Shown piece by piece: positions 1 through 9,085 of a stretch of DNA of 64,000 nucleotides. Every line of letters begins with the position of its first letter. The stretch's first letter is position 1. Under the pieces are notes generated by a model. It had not been told where the DNA came from. It was given only the letters and a program-made list of their open reading frames with translations, and ran no database searches. The position numbers were made by a program, and so were the translations under genes. The stretch is from Sporosarcina obsidiansis (GTDB taxonomy: Bacteria; Bacillota; Bacilli; Bacillales_A; Planococcaceae), in contig NZ_WHVW01000015.1 of NCBI RefSeq assembly GCF_009651005.1, positions 1-64,000 of the forward strand. Reading direction: 5' to 3'.

Positions 1-80
1 CAAGTATAAAAGAAATCGGTGAGTACGTGTCTTTTTTTATCCGAATTGTGTGGATACCCCAACAAATATTATAGAACCAG

Positions 81-107
81 AAAAACCCTCATGCCTATGC
101 ATGAGGG
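81..107 (-). terminator. Intrinsic terminator of the 6S RNA gene
   Basis: On the minus strand a perfect 9-bp stem (CCCTCATGC / GCATGAGGG, loop ATAG) is followed by TTTTT. It lies just beyond the 3' end of the 6S RNA and ends that transcript. I see nothing recognisable in positions 1-80. Confidence 0.85.
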
Positions 108-119
108 TGGAAGTTTGTA

Positions 120-311
120 AGAAAGTAAAATCCCGAATGTGCCGTCTTTGTAATATCGCTTTGAACCCGCTTATAGCAGGTGGGTGTCTTATCCAACTCT
201 TTTGACGTCCCGGTTAAAGGCATGCCATCCAAGTTAGAACGGCAGACTCCCGACGATAATATGTTGGGTCAAAACTGATTGGCAAATGACGAACACTTCA
301 GGATTTTAACT
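120..311 (-). ncRNA. ssrS: 6S RNA (RNA polymerase-binding regulatory RNA)
   Basis: 6S RNA mimics an open promoter and sequesters housekeeping RNA polymerase in stationary phase. The minus strand shows a long closing stem: GGATTTTA at 301-308 is repeated at the far end as TAAAATCC at 126-133, with further pairing of GAAGTG to CACATTC. The conserved-looking stretches GTTCAAAGCGAT and CAAAGACGGCAC recall Bacillus 6S-1 (bsrA). The position next to aspS also matches B. subtilis, where bsrA lies between aspS and yrvM. Length is about 190 nt, usual for the family. It has its own promoter and terminator. Ends are estimated to a few bases. Confidence 0.85.
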
Positions 312-317
312 ATCTTT

Positions 318-346
318 ATCCTATCACAGATTATTTTATAATTCAA
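318..346 (-). promoter_or_regulatory. Sigma-A-type promoter of 6S RNA
   Basis: Read on the minus strand: -35 TTGAAT (341-346), 17-bp spacer, -10 TAGGAT (318-323). The predicted start near 311 is the 5' end of the 6S closing stem, which supports the assignment. Confidence 0.7.
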
Positions 347-383
347 TCAATTAGAAGAGAGACTGTGAAAAATAGTAGATTCC

Positions 384-2153
384 TCACTTATTCGCTGGCT
401 CAGCTACCACTTTAATCCCGAGTTCTTTTAACTGTGCTTCATCAACAGAACTAGGTGCCTCCGCCAACAAATCACTAGCACTCGCTGTTTTCGGGAATGC
501 GATCGTATCACGCAAGTTCGTAGATCCAGCCAACAACATGACGATTCGATCTAGACCAAATGCAATTCCGCCATGTGGAGGCGTTCCATATTCAAATGCA
601 TCTAGTAAGAAGCCAAATTGCTCTCTTGCTTGTTCTTCTGTGAAGCCAAGTGCTTTGAACATCGCTTCCTGAACGTCACGTTGATAAATCCGCAATGAAC
701 CTCCACCTAATTCATAGCCGTTCAACACTAAGTCGTATGCTTGCGCTTTAACAGAAGCAGGGTCCGTCGTTAATTGCTCAACATCTGCAGGCATCGTGAA
801 TGGATGGTGTGCTGCATAATAGCGACCATCTTCCTCATCGTATTCAAATAACGGCCATTCTGTAACCCATAGGAAATTGTAAATCGATTGATCGATTAAC
901 TCTAAGTCTTTTCCTAATTTCAAGCGCAATGCACCTAATGAATCCGCTACAACTGATTTCTTATCCGCACCGAAGAGGAATAAATCTCCCGTTTCTCCAT
1001 CTCCTGCTGCTTTTAACGCTTCGCCAATTTCTCCCTCGAAGAATTTCGCGATGGGACCATTAAAGCCGTCTTCTGTTACTTTCAGCCAAGCTAATCCTTT
1101 TGCTCCGTATACTTTCGCATATTCTCCAAGTGCGTCAATGTCTTTACGGGAATATTTCTCTGCAGCACCTTTGACGTTAATTAATTTAACCTGTCCTCCG
1201 GCTTCTACTGCGCCAGTAAACACTTTAAATGAAGAGTCTTTTACGATATCAGAGACATCTTTCAGTTCCATACCAAAACGTGTGTCCGGCTTGTCTGACC
1301 CGAAGCGGCTCATCGCTTCTGCGTATGGAAGTCGCTTAAATGGTGTTTCAACGTCCACACCTTTCACGTCTTTCATCACTTTTTGAATTAAGCGTTCATT
1401 CAACTCTAAAATATCTTCAATCGACATGAAACTCATTTCCATATCGATTTGTGTAAATTCTGGTTGACGGTCTGCACGCAAGTCCTCATCACGGAAACAA
1501 CGCGCAATTTGGTAGTATCGGTCAAAACCAGATACCATCAATAATTGCTTGAACAGTTGCGGTGACTGAGGTAATGCATAAAATTCTCCTTCATGAACAC
1601 GGCTTGGAACTAAGTAATCGCGTGCTCCTTCAGGTGTTGACTTCGTAAGAATTGGTGTCTCGACTTCCAAGAAGCCTTCGTCATCTAAGAAGTTGCGTAC
1701 CGTTTTAGTAATGTCAGAGCGCATTTTGAATACTTTTGCTAGTTCTGGACGACGTAGGTCGAGGTAGCGGTACTTCAGACGTGTTTCTTCCCCTACTTCT
1801 GTGTCGTCTTCGATTGTGAATGGCGGATTTTTCGCTTCGTTGATGATTTTTACATCGACAACTTGGACTTCAATTGCACCTGTTGCGATGTTTTTATTTT
1901 TTGTACGTTCTTCTCGTTCGATAACGAGACCTTTGATTTCAACCACGTATTCGTTGCGCAATGTTTCTGCGATTTCGAGTGCATCTTTAGAGATATCAGG
2001 GTTAAAGACCGTTTGGACAATCCCTGCGCGGTCGCGGACATCGATAAAGATGAGTCCTCCTAGATCACGACGTTTTTGAACCCAGCCTTGAAGGGTGACT
2101 TCTTGTCCGATTTGTTGTTCTGTTAAGTTTCCACAATAATGTGTGCGTTGCAT
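384..2153 (-). CDS. aspS: Aspartyl-tRNA synthetase
   Basis: Charges tRNA(Asp) in the cytoplasm. The 589-residue protein has the bacterial class II layout: N-terminal OB-fold anticodon domain (about 1-135), catalytic core starting with motif 1 around FLEVETPIL, a bacterial GAD insertion (about 290-420), and motif 3 GGIAFGLDR near residues 528-536. The start [10 protein letters not shown] is standard for the family. It lies downstream of hisS in the same direction (151-bp gap) and is probably co-transcribed under the hisS T-box, as in B. subtilis. No obvious terminator follows the stop before the 6S promoter. Confidence 0.97.
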   Translation of the reverse strand: MQRTHYCGNLTEQQIGQEVTLQGWVQKRRDLGGLIFIDVRDRAGIVQTVFNPDISKDALEIAETLRNEYVVEIKGLVIEREERTKNKNIATGAIEVQVVDVKIINEAKNPPFTIEDDTEVGEETRLKYRYLDLRRPELAKVFKMRSDITKTVRNFLDDEGFLEVETPILTKSTPEGARDYLVPSRVHEGEFYALPQSPQLFKQLLMVSGFDRYYQIARCFRDEDLRADRQPEFTQIDMEMSFMSIEDILELNERLIQKVMKDVKGVDVETPFKRLPYAEAMSRFGSDKPDTRFGMELKDVSDIVKDSSFKVFTGAVEAGGQVKLINVKGAAEKYSRKDIDALGEYAKVYGAKGLAWLKVTEDGFNGPIAKFFEGEIGEALKAAGDGETGDLFLFGADKKSVVADSLGALRLKLGKDLELIDQSIYNFLWVTEWPLFEYDEEDGRYYAAHHPFTMPADVEQLTTDPASVKAQAYDLVLNGYELGGGSLRIYQRDVQEAMFKALGFTEEQAREQFGFLLDAFEYGTPPHGGIAFGLDRIVMLLAGSTNLRDTIAFPKTASASDLLAEAPSSVDEAQLKELGIKVVAEPANK

Positions 2154-2229
2154 GACGACACTACCTTTCCATTCTTGGTTGTTTTACATTAATTTTAGTG
2201 CTTAAAACCGCTACATCTTGGCTAAATAC

Positions 2230-2273
2230 CGTTAATTTCCGTTGCAGGCGGATGCTTTCCTCTTCAATCAACT
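2230..2273 (-). repeat. Short hairpin-forming intergenic element (possible relic)
   Basis: In the hisS-aspS gap the minus strand reads GTTGATT, then AAAGCATCCGCCTGCAACGG, then AATTAAC. The outer arms pair with one G-T, giving a small stem. From memory, GTCCGCCTG...CGGAAATCAACG is the 3' end of a larger intergenic repeat found in Bacillaceae and Planococcaceae. This copy would be an internally deleted version. The family link is recollection, not a search. Confidence 0.4.
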
Positions 2274-2304
2274 AGATAATTCACTAAGTCCATGAAAATA
2301 AAAA

Positions 2305-3567
2305 TCACTTCTGTAGTTCATCCAACAAGTTTTCCATAGCTACTTGATTCTGTTGCCCATCTGTCATGTTTTTCAGTTGAACGATGTTATTGTTTACTTC
2401 GTCTTCACCGATGACGATGACGTAGTTTGCTTGTAGGCGATCAGCAGATTTCATTTGGGCTTTCATTTTGCGGTCCATGTAATCCATTTCGCTACGCAGA
2501 CCTGCTTCTCGTAATTGTCCGAGAAGTTCGAAGCCTTTTGTTCGTGCTGCTTCACCTAGTGTAACAAGATAAACATCGAGTGACGGCTCATCTGTCCAAG
2601 ATTTTTCTTCTGCTTCCATAGCAAGCAATAGACGTTCAATACTCATCGCAAAACCGATCCCCGGTGCAGAAGGTCCGCCAATTTCTTCAGCTAATCCGTT
2701 GTAACGGCCGCCCCCACATAGAGTCGTAATCGCGCCAAAGCCTTTGGACGTACTCATGATTTCAAATGCCGTGTGATTATAATAATCGAGTCCGCGTACT
2801 AGATTCGGATCATATTCGTATTCGATTCCGGCTATATCCAAGTAGTGTTTTACTTTCTCGAAATAAGCGGATGAGCTTTCATTTAAATAATCGGCTAATG
2901 AAGGTGCAGATTTCATCAAGGGATGCTCTCTGTCTACTTTACAATCCAAAATACGCAATGGGTTTTTCTCTAGACGATTTTGACAGTCTGTGCAAAATTC
3001 ACCGATATGTGGCGTGAAGTGCGCAATAAGTGCTTCTCGGTGTGCATGACGCGATTCTTTATCACCGAGTGAGTTTAGAATGAGCTTAATATCCGATAAT
3101 CCTGCACGTTTATACACCGTCATTGCCAATTCGATCACTTCTGCATCAATCGCTGGATCATCGCTACCAATTGCCTCCACACCAAACTGGACAAATTGTC
3201 GGTAACGACCCGCTTGTTGACGTTCGTAACGGAACATGGGCCCTGTATAATACAGCTTGACGGGTTGATCGGCATAACCGAACATTTTGTTTTCAACGAA
3301 AGAACGTACAACCGCTGCAGTTCCCTCTGGACGTAGCGTCATAGAGCGATCTCCGCGGTCTTTGAATGTGTACATTTCTTTTTGTACGATATCTGTTGTA
3401 TCACCGACTGTACGTTGGAATAATTCCGTTTGTTCAAAAATAGGCGTTCGAATTTCCTTGTAATTGTATACATCGCAAACTGATTGAACAATTTTTTCTA
3501 CACGTTGCCATTTCCAAGAAACAGCAGGCAAAATATCCTGTGTGCCGCGGGGGACTTTAAAATTCAT
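2305..3567 (-). CDS. hisS: Histidyl-tRNA synthetase
   Basis: Charges tRNA(His). From ATG at 3567 the protein has 420 residues, the usual size. Class II motif 2 (YYTGPMFRYERQQAGR) and the HisRS signature LVRGLDYYNHTAFE are present. The frame stays open to 3693, but that extension runs back through the T-box terminator and antiterminator, so it is rejected. AAAGGAG sits 8 nt before ATG 3567 (5 nt before the adjacent ATG 3570), giving MNFKVPRGTQDILP, the family N-terminus. Expression should respond to uncharged tRNA through the leader. First gene of the hisS-aspS pair. Confidence 0.96.
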   Translation of the reverse strand: MNFKVPRGTQDILPAVSWKWQRVEKIVQSVCDVYNYKEIRTPIFEQTELFQRTVGDTTDIVQKEMYTFKDRGDRSMTLRPEGTAAVVRSFVENKMFGYADQPVKLYYTGPMFRYERQQAGRYRQFVQFGVEAIGSDDPAIDAEVIELAMTVYKRAGLSDIKLILNSLGDKESRHAHREALIAHFTPHIGEFCTDCQNRLEKNPLRILDCKVDREHPLMKSAPSLADYLNESSSAYFEKVKHYLDIAGIEYEYDPNLVRGLDYYNHTAFEIMSTSKGFGAITTLCGGGRYNGLAEEIGGPSAPGIGFAMSIERLLLAMEAEEKSWTDEPSLDVYLVTLGEAARTKGFELLGQLREAGLRSEMDYMDRKMKAQMKSADRLQANYVIVIGEDEVNNNIVQLKNMTDGQQNQVAMENLLDELQK

Positions 3568-3570
3568 CAT

Positions 3571-3880
3571 CAAAACTCCTTTCAACAATCGTAATATAGA
3601 GAGCGAAACTTCAGAGAACATAAAAAAGCTCCCATCCCTAAAAACTAAGGGACGAGAGCTTGTTAGCTTCCGCGGTTCCACCCAAATTGACACATTCTGT
3701 GCCCACTCGAATCCGGATAACGGCCGGTTCCGTTCATGCCTACTGAATTCAGCACAAATCCTCCATGGTGTTGTTCACTTCACCGTTCTGTCAGGGAATT
3801 TCAGCCAAGTTCCCCGTTCTCTTTCCAGCCGTTCGTAAAGTTACTTTCCATATCATCGGTATGTAGTTCGATTCGATTAT
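3571..3880 (-). promoter_or_regulatory. T-box riboswitch leader of hisS-aspS
   Basis: The minus-strand leader carries the T-box core GGGTGGAACCGCG at 3671-3683 directly upstream of a terminator, the arrangement by which uncharged tRNA stabilises an antiterminator. An AGGGAAT at the 5' end and ATTCCCT about 90 nt later could form the base of stem I. I could not identify the specifier codon with confidence, so whether it senses tRNA(His), tRNA(Asp) or both is open. Confidence 0.92.
3622..3660 (-). terminator. T-box-controlled terminator before hisS
   Basis: Minus strand: AGCTCTCGTCCCT and AGGGATGGGAGCT form the stem, followed by TTTTTT. It is mutually exclusive with the T-box antiterminator just upstream. 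Confidence 0.88.
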
Positions 3881-3885
3881 TCCCT

Positions 3886-3914
3886 ATGTTAATCATTTCT
3901 ACTCAAACTGTCAA
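3886..3914 (-). promoter_or_regulatory. Sigma-A-type promoter of the hisS T-box leader
   Basis: Minus strand: -35 TTGACA (3909-3914), 17-bp spacer, -10 TAACAT (3886-3891). Transcription would start near 3879, at the 5' edge of the T-box leader. Confidence 0.75.
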
Positions 3915-3981
3915 CTTTTATATCTAATGGTGGCGTTTAATCGAGTTTATTCGGTACAATACGAAAGAAGGAGGTGACAAC

Positions 3982-5523
3982 TTGAAAATGGTTCGTTATG
4001 GAAGCATGATGTGTCTAGCACTCTTATTATTTTTTAGTAGTCTTCCAATTGGATTTGCGCAATCAGTTGTCGTGGATTCACCGACACTTAATGTACGCAG
4101 CGGTCCGGGTCTCACGTATCCCGTGGTCGGTCAATTAAACGATCAGGAACGATTGGATGTGTTGGAAACGGACGGAGATTGGCTGAAGGTTCAATTTGGA
4201 GATGAGCAAGGTTGGGTTGCCCAATGGTTAACGCAATCTGAGAATTTACCAGAACAGGCAAAAGAAATCGTGGCGCAAGTCGATTCCCTTAATATCCGGT
4301 CCGGTCCTTCCGTTCAATCGGCAGTCATAGGAAAAATGCGGGCAGGCGCGATTGCGATGGCTACTGGGCAAGAAGGCGATTGGATTGCAATCTCGCTGGA
4401 CGGTAAAGAAGGATGGGTTTCATCGGAGTATGTTTCCGAAGTGAAGAAATCCTCATTGGCATTAGCAGAAGAAGAACAAGTTGTACAACCTACAATGGCT
4501 CAAGAGGTCACTGACCCCAATCAATTTACGGTAGCCGTAGAAACGTTGAATGTTCGTAAAAAAGCGACGCAGCAATCGAAAAAATTGACTCAAATTAAGA
4601 AAGGTGATACCTTTCCTGTTATTCAAACAGATGGTAACTGGGTACAACTCCAATTAGACGGTAAAAAGACAGGATGGGTCTATTCGTTCCATGGTCATCT
4701 TTCGTCAACACAATCGAAAGTAGCAACGACTGATGATTCGGATCAAGGCGTGGTGACGATCCTGATCGATGGGACAAATTTACGTGAGGACTCGTCTACT
4801 TCATCTCCAGTCGTATTTCGGGTGAATGCGGGTGAAAACTATCCAATTCTTGAAAAGCAGGATGATTGGTATAAAATTTCATTACCAAATGGACAGCAAG
4901 CATTTGTGGCAGATTGGGTGGTAACAACCAATGAATCCTCTTCACAAGGTGCAGAGAAACAGCCAGAGCAAGCTCGGGTCAAAGGAACCTTGAAGGGCTT
5001 AACGATTGTCATTGATCCAGGACATGGAGGTCATGACCGTGGAACAACAGGCGCTCGGGGATCAATCGAGAAAGACTTGACCCTTATGACATCTGAACTG
5101 CTCGCAACAAAGCTGCAAAATGCGGGTGCTAACGTTGTGTTAACACGGAATTCGGATACATATGTGCTACTCGGAGCACGCGCTTCCATTGCACAGTACC
5201 ACGATGCGGATGCATTCATTAGCATTCACTATGATGCCCATGTGGATCCATCGATCGCAGGTTTCACAAGTTATTACACCCGTTCTGAACAGCAATCTCT
5301 AGCGGAAGCAGTCAATAGAGGCTTAGCGGCCAATATCACATTACGAGACCGAGGTGCACAATTTGGCGATTTCCATGTATTGCGAGAGAATAATCGGATC
5401 GGCGTACTTGTAGAATTAGGCTATTTATCAAATTACAACGAAGAACGTCAAATCACGACTGACCATTTCCGTGAACAGGCTACATACGGGATTTATCAAG
5501 GGTTGCTCGATTATTTTAATTAA
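3982..5523 (+). CDS. Secreted N-acetylmuramoyl-L-alanine amidase with four SH3b domains
   Basis: Cleaves the amide bond between N-acetylmuramic acid and the stem peptide of peptidoglycan, outside the cell. A signal peptide (about 1-26) ends at FAQS. Four bacterial SH3 repeats follow, each starting with a LNVRSGP-like motif (about 29-84, 92-148, 180-238, 257-312), then an Amidase_3 domain (about 338-513). Zn ligands H348 (DPGHGG), E363 (SIEKD) and H416 (SIHYD) and catalytic E478 (LVELG) are all visible. The start is taken as TTG 3982, six bases after AAGGAGGTG (3968-3976); ATG 3988 is possible. It resembles B. subtilis YrvJ, which occupies the same position, and is divergent from hisS. Confidence 0.92.
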   Translation: MKMVRYGSMMCLALLLFFSSLPIGFAQSVVVDSPTLNVRSGPGLTYPVVGQLNDQERLDVLETDGDWLKVQFGDEQGWVAQWLTQSENLPEQAKEIVAQVDSLNIRSGPSVQSAVIGKMRAGAIAMATGQEGDWIAISLDGKEGWVSSEYVSEVKKSSLALAEEEQVVQPTMAQEVTDPNQFTVAVETLNVRKKATQQSKKLTQIKKGDTFPVIQTDGNWVQLQLDGKKTGWVYSFHGHLSSTQSKVATTDDSDQGVVTILIDGTNLREDSSTSSPVVFRVNAGENYPILEKQDDWYKISLPNGQQAFVADWVVTTNESSSQGAEKQPEQARVKGTLKGLTIVIDPGHGGHDRGTTGARGSIEKDLTLMTSELLATKLQNAGANVVLTRNSDTYVLLGARASIAQYHDADAFISIHYDAHVDPSIAGFTSYYTRSEQQSLAEAVNRGLAANITLRDRGAQFGDFHVLRENNRIGVLVELGYLSNYNEERQITTDHFREQATYGIYQGLLDYFN

Positions 5524-5540
5524 AGGGTAGCCGGAGCAAC

Positions 5541-5695
5541 ATGATCGTTTCTACTACAAAAGCTTTATGAGCCTTTGCGTATTGTTTTATGATCACTTAT
5601 AGAGTTTTATGAGCGGCTGCGGATGTTCTATGATCGCTTGCGAGGATTTATGAGCATGTACTGAAAGTTATGAGTGTTACCGATCGTTTATAGAA
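5541..5695 (+). repeat. Degenerate 20-22-bp intergenic repeat array (locus A)
   Basis: Eight units anchored on ATGAKC or a variant lie downstream of the amidase stop. Anchors start at 5541, 5567, 5589, 5609, 5630, 5650, 5670 and 5690, so steps are 26, 22, 20, 21, 20, 20 and 20. The first six anchors alternate ATGATC and ATGAGC, usually preceded by TTT. Sequence between anchors is poorly conserved. Not coding and not CRISPR-like. It shares the TTTnnGAGC core and the sense orientation with the 21-bp arrays at 35049, 53105 and 57251. Confidence 0.8.
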
Positions 5696-5706
5696 CCAAA
5701 GAATGA

Positions 5707-5758
5707 GGCTGTCACTGAAAGACATTTCTGACTTTCAGGACAGCCTTGAATTTTATCT
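5707..5758 (+). terminator. Terminator between the convergent amidase and dtd genes
   Basis: GGCTGTC (5707-5713) pairs with GACAGCC (5739-5745), with GAAAG/CTTTC inside. The T-rich TTGAATTTTAT follows on the plus strand. It may also serve dtd from the other side, but the minus-strand T tract is weak. Confidence 0.7.
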
Positions 5759-5763
5759 ATAGT

Positions 5764-6210
5764 TTAGTTAAGCGGTGATTCCACCCATAACGTCACAGGC
5801 CCATCATTAGTCAGTTGGACGTCCATCATGGCACCGAATTGTCCCGTTTCAACATGGAGGCCTTCCAATCGTAATTGTTCATTGAAATATTCCCATAGCG
5901 GTTTCGCTTGGTCCGGTCTGGCTGCTTCAATAAAACTTGGACGTCTGCCTTTTTGCACGTTGCCATAAAGCGTGAATTGAGAAACGGATAAAATAGCGCC
6001 TTCGACTTCTTGAATCGAACGGTTCATCTTCCCCTCATCATCTTCAAAAAGCCGCAATCCTGCAATTTTTTTCGCAAGATATTGTGCGTCTTTTTCAGTA
6101 TCTTCATGTGTGACTCCGACTAATAATACGTAACCATTTGCAATAGAGCCGACTCGTTCTCCATCGACGGTTACAGACGCGTCTTTCGCCCGTTGCAATA
6201 GCACCCTCAT
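5764..6210 (-). CDS. dtd: D-aminoacyl-tRNA deacylase
   Basis: Hydrolyses D-aminoacyl-tRNAs (and Gly-tRNA(Ala)), a chiral proofreading step after aminoacylation. At 148 residues it has the full DTD length. The two active-site signatures are present: SQFTLYG (about residue 77) and the C-terminal [12 protein letters not shown]. It starts with ATG 22 bp after the relA stop and is co-directional, the relA-dtd arrangement of B. subtilis. Confidence 0.96.
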   Translation of the reverse strand: MRVLLQRAKDASVTVDGERVGSIANGYVLLVGVTHEDTEKDAQYLAKKIAGLRLFEDDEGKMNRSIQEVEGAILSVSQFTLYGNVQKGRRPSFIEAARPDQAKPLWEYFNEQLRLEGLHVETGQFGAMMDVQLTNDGPVTLWVESPLN

Positions 6211-6232
6211 GTGTCAGCCCCCCTTTTCTACT

Positions 6233-8431
6233 TTAGTTCATCACTCGTTCTACAGAATAAACATCTTTAATTTGCTTGATTTTCTCCACAGTACGTTGCA
6301 AATGGGTAATATTCTGAATCTTTATGGACATATGGATATGCGCAATGCTGTCTTTATCTGCTTTTCCACTGACGGCGATGATTGGTGTTTGCATATCCGC
6401 TACGACCATCATCACTTCATTCAATAAACCTTGTCGATCGAATGCGGAAATTTCAATATCTACTTGGAATTCTTTACGTATTTCATCAGATGCAAGCGAC
6501 CATTTCACATCAATTAGACGTTCGCTCTGACCACCTTCAGAGAGAATGTTGGTACAGTCGGTTCGGTGTACAGAGACACCGCGACCTCTCGTAATGAAAC
6601 CGACAATTTCATCTCCTGGTACAGGATTACAACATTTCGAAATACGGATTAACATATTATCAATATCTTTGACAATAACTCCCGATTCGGTCGATTTCTC
6701 AGGTTGCGTCGCTTTCATATCGGAAACAATCTTATCAATTGTCTCTTTTTTCTCACGCTCTTTACGCATTCGTTCCGCTAAACGATTCACGACTTGCTGG
6801 GCGGTGATGCCTCCAGAACCTACAGCCGCATACATATCTTCTTCTGATGTGAAGCTGAACTTATCAATCGTCCGTTGAATATTTGCATGACTTAATGCCT
6901 CTTTTGCATCATATTCTTCCGACTTCAATTCCTTCTCGACTAGTTCTTTACCTTTATGAATATTTTCATCTCGCAATTGTTTCTTAAAATATTGTCGAAT
7001 TTTATTTTTCGCTTGTGATGTATGGGCGATTTTGAGCCAATCACGACTTGGACCAAAGGATTGTTTCGATGTGAGAATCTCCACGATATCTCCTGTCTCA
7101 AGAGATGAATCAAGTGGAACAATTTTGCCATTCACTTTGGCCCCTGTCGTTCGATTTCCAACTTCCGAATGAACACGATAGGCAAAGTCAATAGGTACAG
7201 ACCCTTGTGGTAATTCGACAACATCACCATTTGGAGTGAATACATACACCATATCCGAAAATAAGTCGAATTTCAGTGATTCCATAAATTCCTGAGCATT
7301 GGAAGACTCATTTTGAATCTCCAATATTTCACGGAACCATGTTAACTTTGAATCAATGTCATTAGAAGGCTTCACAACAGACTTACCTTCTTTATATGCC
7401 CAATGAGCAGCTACACCGAATTCTGAAATTCGATGCATCTCTTCGGTACGAATTTGCACTTCTAGTGGATCACCAGCAGGACCCACAACAGTTGTATGAA
7501 GTGATTGATATAAATTTTGCTTCGGCATCGCAATATAGTCTTTAAAACGTCCAGGCATCGGTTTCCATAACGTATGGATAATACCTAGAGCCGCATAACA
7601 GTCTTTAATACTTTTGACGACAATCCGGACAGCTAATAAATCATATATTTCGTTGAATTCTTTTTTCTGAATGACCATTTTTTGATAGATAGAATATAAA
7701 TGTTTAGGTCTTCCATGCATTTCAGCCGCAATCCCCATATTATCTAATTCGACTCTCATTTGGTCCATGACATTTTGTAAATACTGTTCACGTTCCACAC
7801 GCTTTTGTTTCATCAAATTGACGATACGATAATATTGCTGTGGGTTGGAATAACGCAATGCGATATCCTCCAGCTCCCATTTGATTGTGGAAATGCCTAG
7901 ACGGTGCGCTAGCGGAGAGAAAATTTCCAATGTTTCTTCGGAGACTCGGCGTTGTTTCGCGGCAGGCACATGCTTTAAAGTTCGCATATTATGCAGACGG
8001 TCCGCCAGTTTGATCAAGATCACTCGGATATCTTGAGCCATCGCAATGAACATTTTTCGGTGGTTTTCTGCCTGCTTTTCTTCATTTGACTTAAATTTCA
8101 ACTTATCCAGTTTGGTCACGCCATCTACAAGCATCGCGACTTCATCACCAAACTCCTGGATAATATCTTCTCGGCTCACTTCGGTATCTTCCACCACGTC
8201 GTGTAGAAAGCCCGCTGCTACTGTTTCAGGGTCCATTTGAAGTTCAGCTAAAATTCCAGCCACTTGAATTGGGTGGTTAATATATGGTTCACCTGAACTT
8301 CTAAATTGCCCTTCATGTGCAGCTTTTGCGACGATGAATGCCTTCTTGATAAAGTCGACATGTTCTTCGTTCATGTACTTGGCGACAAGCTCAAATATAT
8401 CTTGTTCTGTCATGTCTTGATTCTTCGCCAT
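6233..8431 (-). CDS. relA: Bifunctional (p)ppGpp synthetase/hydrolase
   Basis: Makes and degrades the stringent-response alarmone. From ATG 8431 the protein has 732 residues: N-terminal HD hydrolase (INHP and FLHDVVEDT visible), synthetase domain, TGS domain (VYVFTPNGDVVELPQGS), a helical/zinc-finger region with CCNPVPGD, and a C-terminal ACT domain. The frame extends to 8467, but AAAGGGG lies 7 nt before ATG 8431 and the upstream ATG has no ribosome site. It is flanked by apt and dtd, as in related genomes. Confidence 0.96.
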   Translation of the reverse strand: MAKNQDMTEQDIFELVAKYMNEEHVDFIKKAFIVAKAAHEGQFRSSGEPYINHPIQVAGILAELQMDPETVAAGFLHDVVEDTEVSREDIIQEFGDEVAMLVDGVTKLDKLKFKSNEEKQAENHRKMFIAMAQDIRVILIKLADRLHNMRTLKHVPAAKQRRVSEETLEIFSPLAHRLGISTIKWELEDIALRYSNPQQYYRIVNLMKQKRVEREQYLQNVMDQMRVELDNMGIAAEMHGRPKHLYSIYQKMVIQKKEFNEIYDLLAVRIVVKSIKDCYAALGIIHTLWKPMPGRFKDYIAMPKQNLYQSLHTTVVGPAGDPLEVQIRTEEMHRISEFGVAAHWAYKEGKSVVKPSNDIDSKLTWFREILEIQNESSNAQEFMESLKFDLFSDMVYVFTPNGDVVELPQGSVPIDFAYRVHSEVGNRTTGAKVNGKIVPLDSSLETGDIVEILTSKQSFGPSRDWLKIAHTSQAKNKIRQYFKKQLRDENIHKGKELVEKELKSEEYDAKEALSHANIQRTIDKFSFTSEEDMYAAVGSGGITAQQVVNRLAERMRKEREKKETIDKIVSDMKATQPEKSTESGVIVKDIDNMLIRISKCCNPVPGDEIVGFITRGRGVSVHRTDCTNILSEGGQSERLIDVKWSLASDEIRKEFQVDIEISAFDRQGLLNEVMMVVADMQTPIIAVSGKADKDSIAHIHMSIKIQNITHLQRTVEKIKQIKDVYSVERVMN

Positions 8432-8486
8432 TCTCTTACCCCTTTCGACCTTTTCCGAAAATTTCATGTTTATTTCTATTGTATGT

Positions 8487-8516
8487 ATAGTATCACTTAT
8501 AGGTAAAGCGAATCAA
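8487..8516 (-). promoter_or_regulatory. Candidate sigma-A promoter of relA
   Basis: Minus strand: -35 TTGATT (8511-8516), 18-bp spacer, -10 TACTAT (8487-8492). The start near 8480 gives a leader of about 50 nt to ATG 8431 and argues for that start codon. Confidence 0.6.
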
Positions 8517-8539
8517 TCTCAGCGCTTAATAGATATAGC

Positions 8540-8568
8540 AAGAATCCTCCGCATATGCGAAGGATTCT
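8540..8568 (-). terminator. Probable terminator downstream of apt
   Basis: GAATCCTtCGCATATGCGgAGGATTC forms a 12-bp stem with one mismatch on the minus strand, directly after the apt stop. The following TTGCTAT tract is only moderately T-rich, so termination may be partial. Confidence 0.55.
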
Positions 8569-8572
8569 TAAA

Positions 8573-9085
8573 TCAGTACGTAATTAATGCCCGAATGTTA
8601 TAGTTTTCCAACTTTTCCCGGCCGTTTAAATACGAAAGCTCGATTAAAAAGGCACAGCCCGCTACAACGCCGCCTAGTTTTTCAACTAGTTCAACCGTTG
8701 CGCCCACTGTTCCACCTGTTGCTAATAAATCATCTACGATTAACACACGCTGACCTGGTTTGATCGCATCTTTGTGAATCGTTAATTCATCTTTTCCGTA
8801 TTCTAGATCATAAAAAACGGACATCGTTTCACGCGGTAGTTTTCCTGGTTTACGGACAGGTGCGAATCCGACCTCAAGTGCATATGCAACAGGACATCCG
8901 ATGATAAAACCTCGCGCTTCCGGACCTACAATAATATCCACGTCTAATTCCTTTGCATACTCCACGATCTGATCTGTTGCGTATTTATACGCCTCACCAT
9001 TATCCATAATCGTTGTAATATCTTTAAAGCTAACTCCTGGTTTCGGATAGTCATCGACAATCGTTACAAATTTTTTCAAATCCAC
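8573..9085 (-). CDS. apt: Adenine phosphoribosyltransferase
   Basis: Converts adenine and PRPP to AMP (purine salvage). The 170-residue protein has the PRPP-binding signature [12 protein letters not shown] (about 114-125) and the EARGF substrate loop. It starts with GTG at 9085; the start overlaps the recJ stop by 10 bp, which implies translational coupling. GAGGAGG precedes the start. The recJ-apt-relA order is conserved in Bacilli. Confidence 0.97.
   Translation of the reverse strand: MDLKKFVTIVDDYPKPGVSFKDITTIMDNGEAYKYATDQIVEYAKELDVDIIVGPEARGFIIGCPVAYALEVGFAPVRKPGKLPRETMSVFYDLEYGKDELTIHKDAIKPGQRVLIVDDLLATGGTVGATVELVEKLGGVVAGCAFLIELSYLNGREKLENYNIRALITY

Noticed and set aside
3568..3693. 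Upstream extension of the hisS frame
   Set aside because: It runs through the T-box antiterminator and terminator and has no ribosome site; the family N-terminus begins at 3567.
3955..3960. TACAAT as the -10 of the amidase gene
   Set aside because: It would start transcription at the ribosome site and has no -35, so it is not reported as a promoter.
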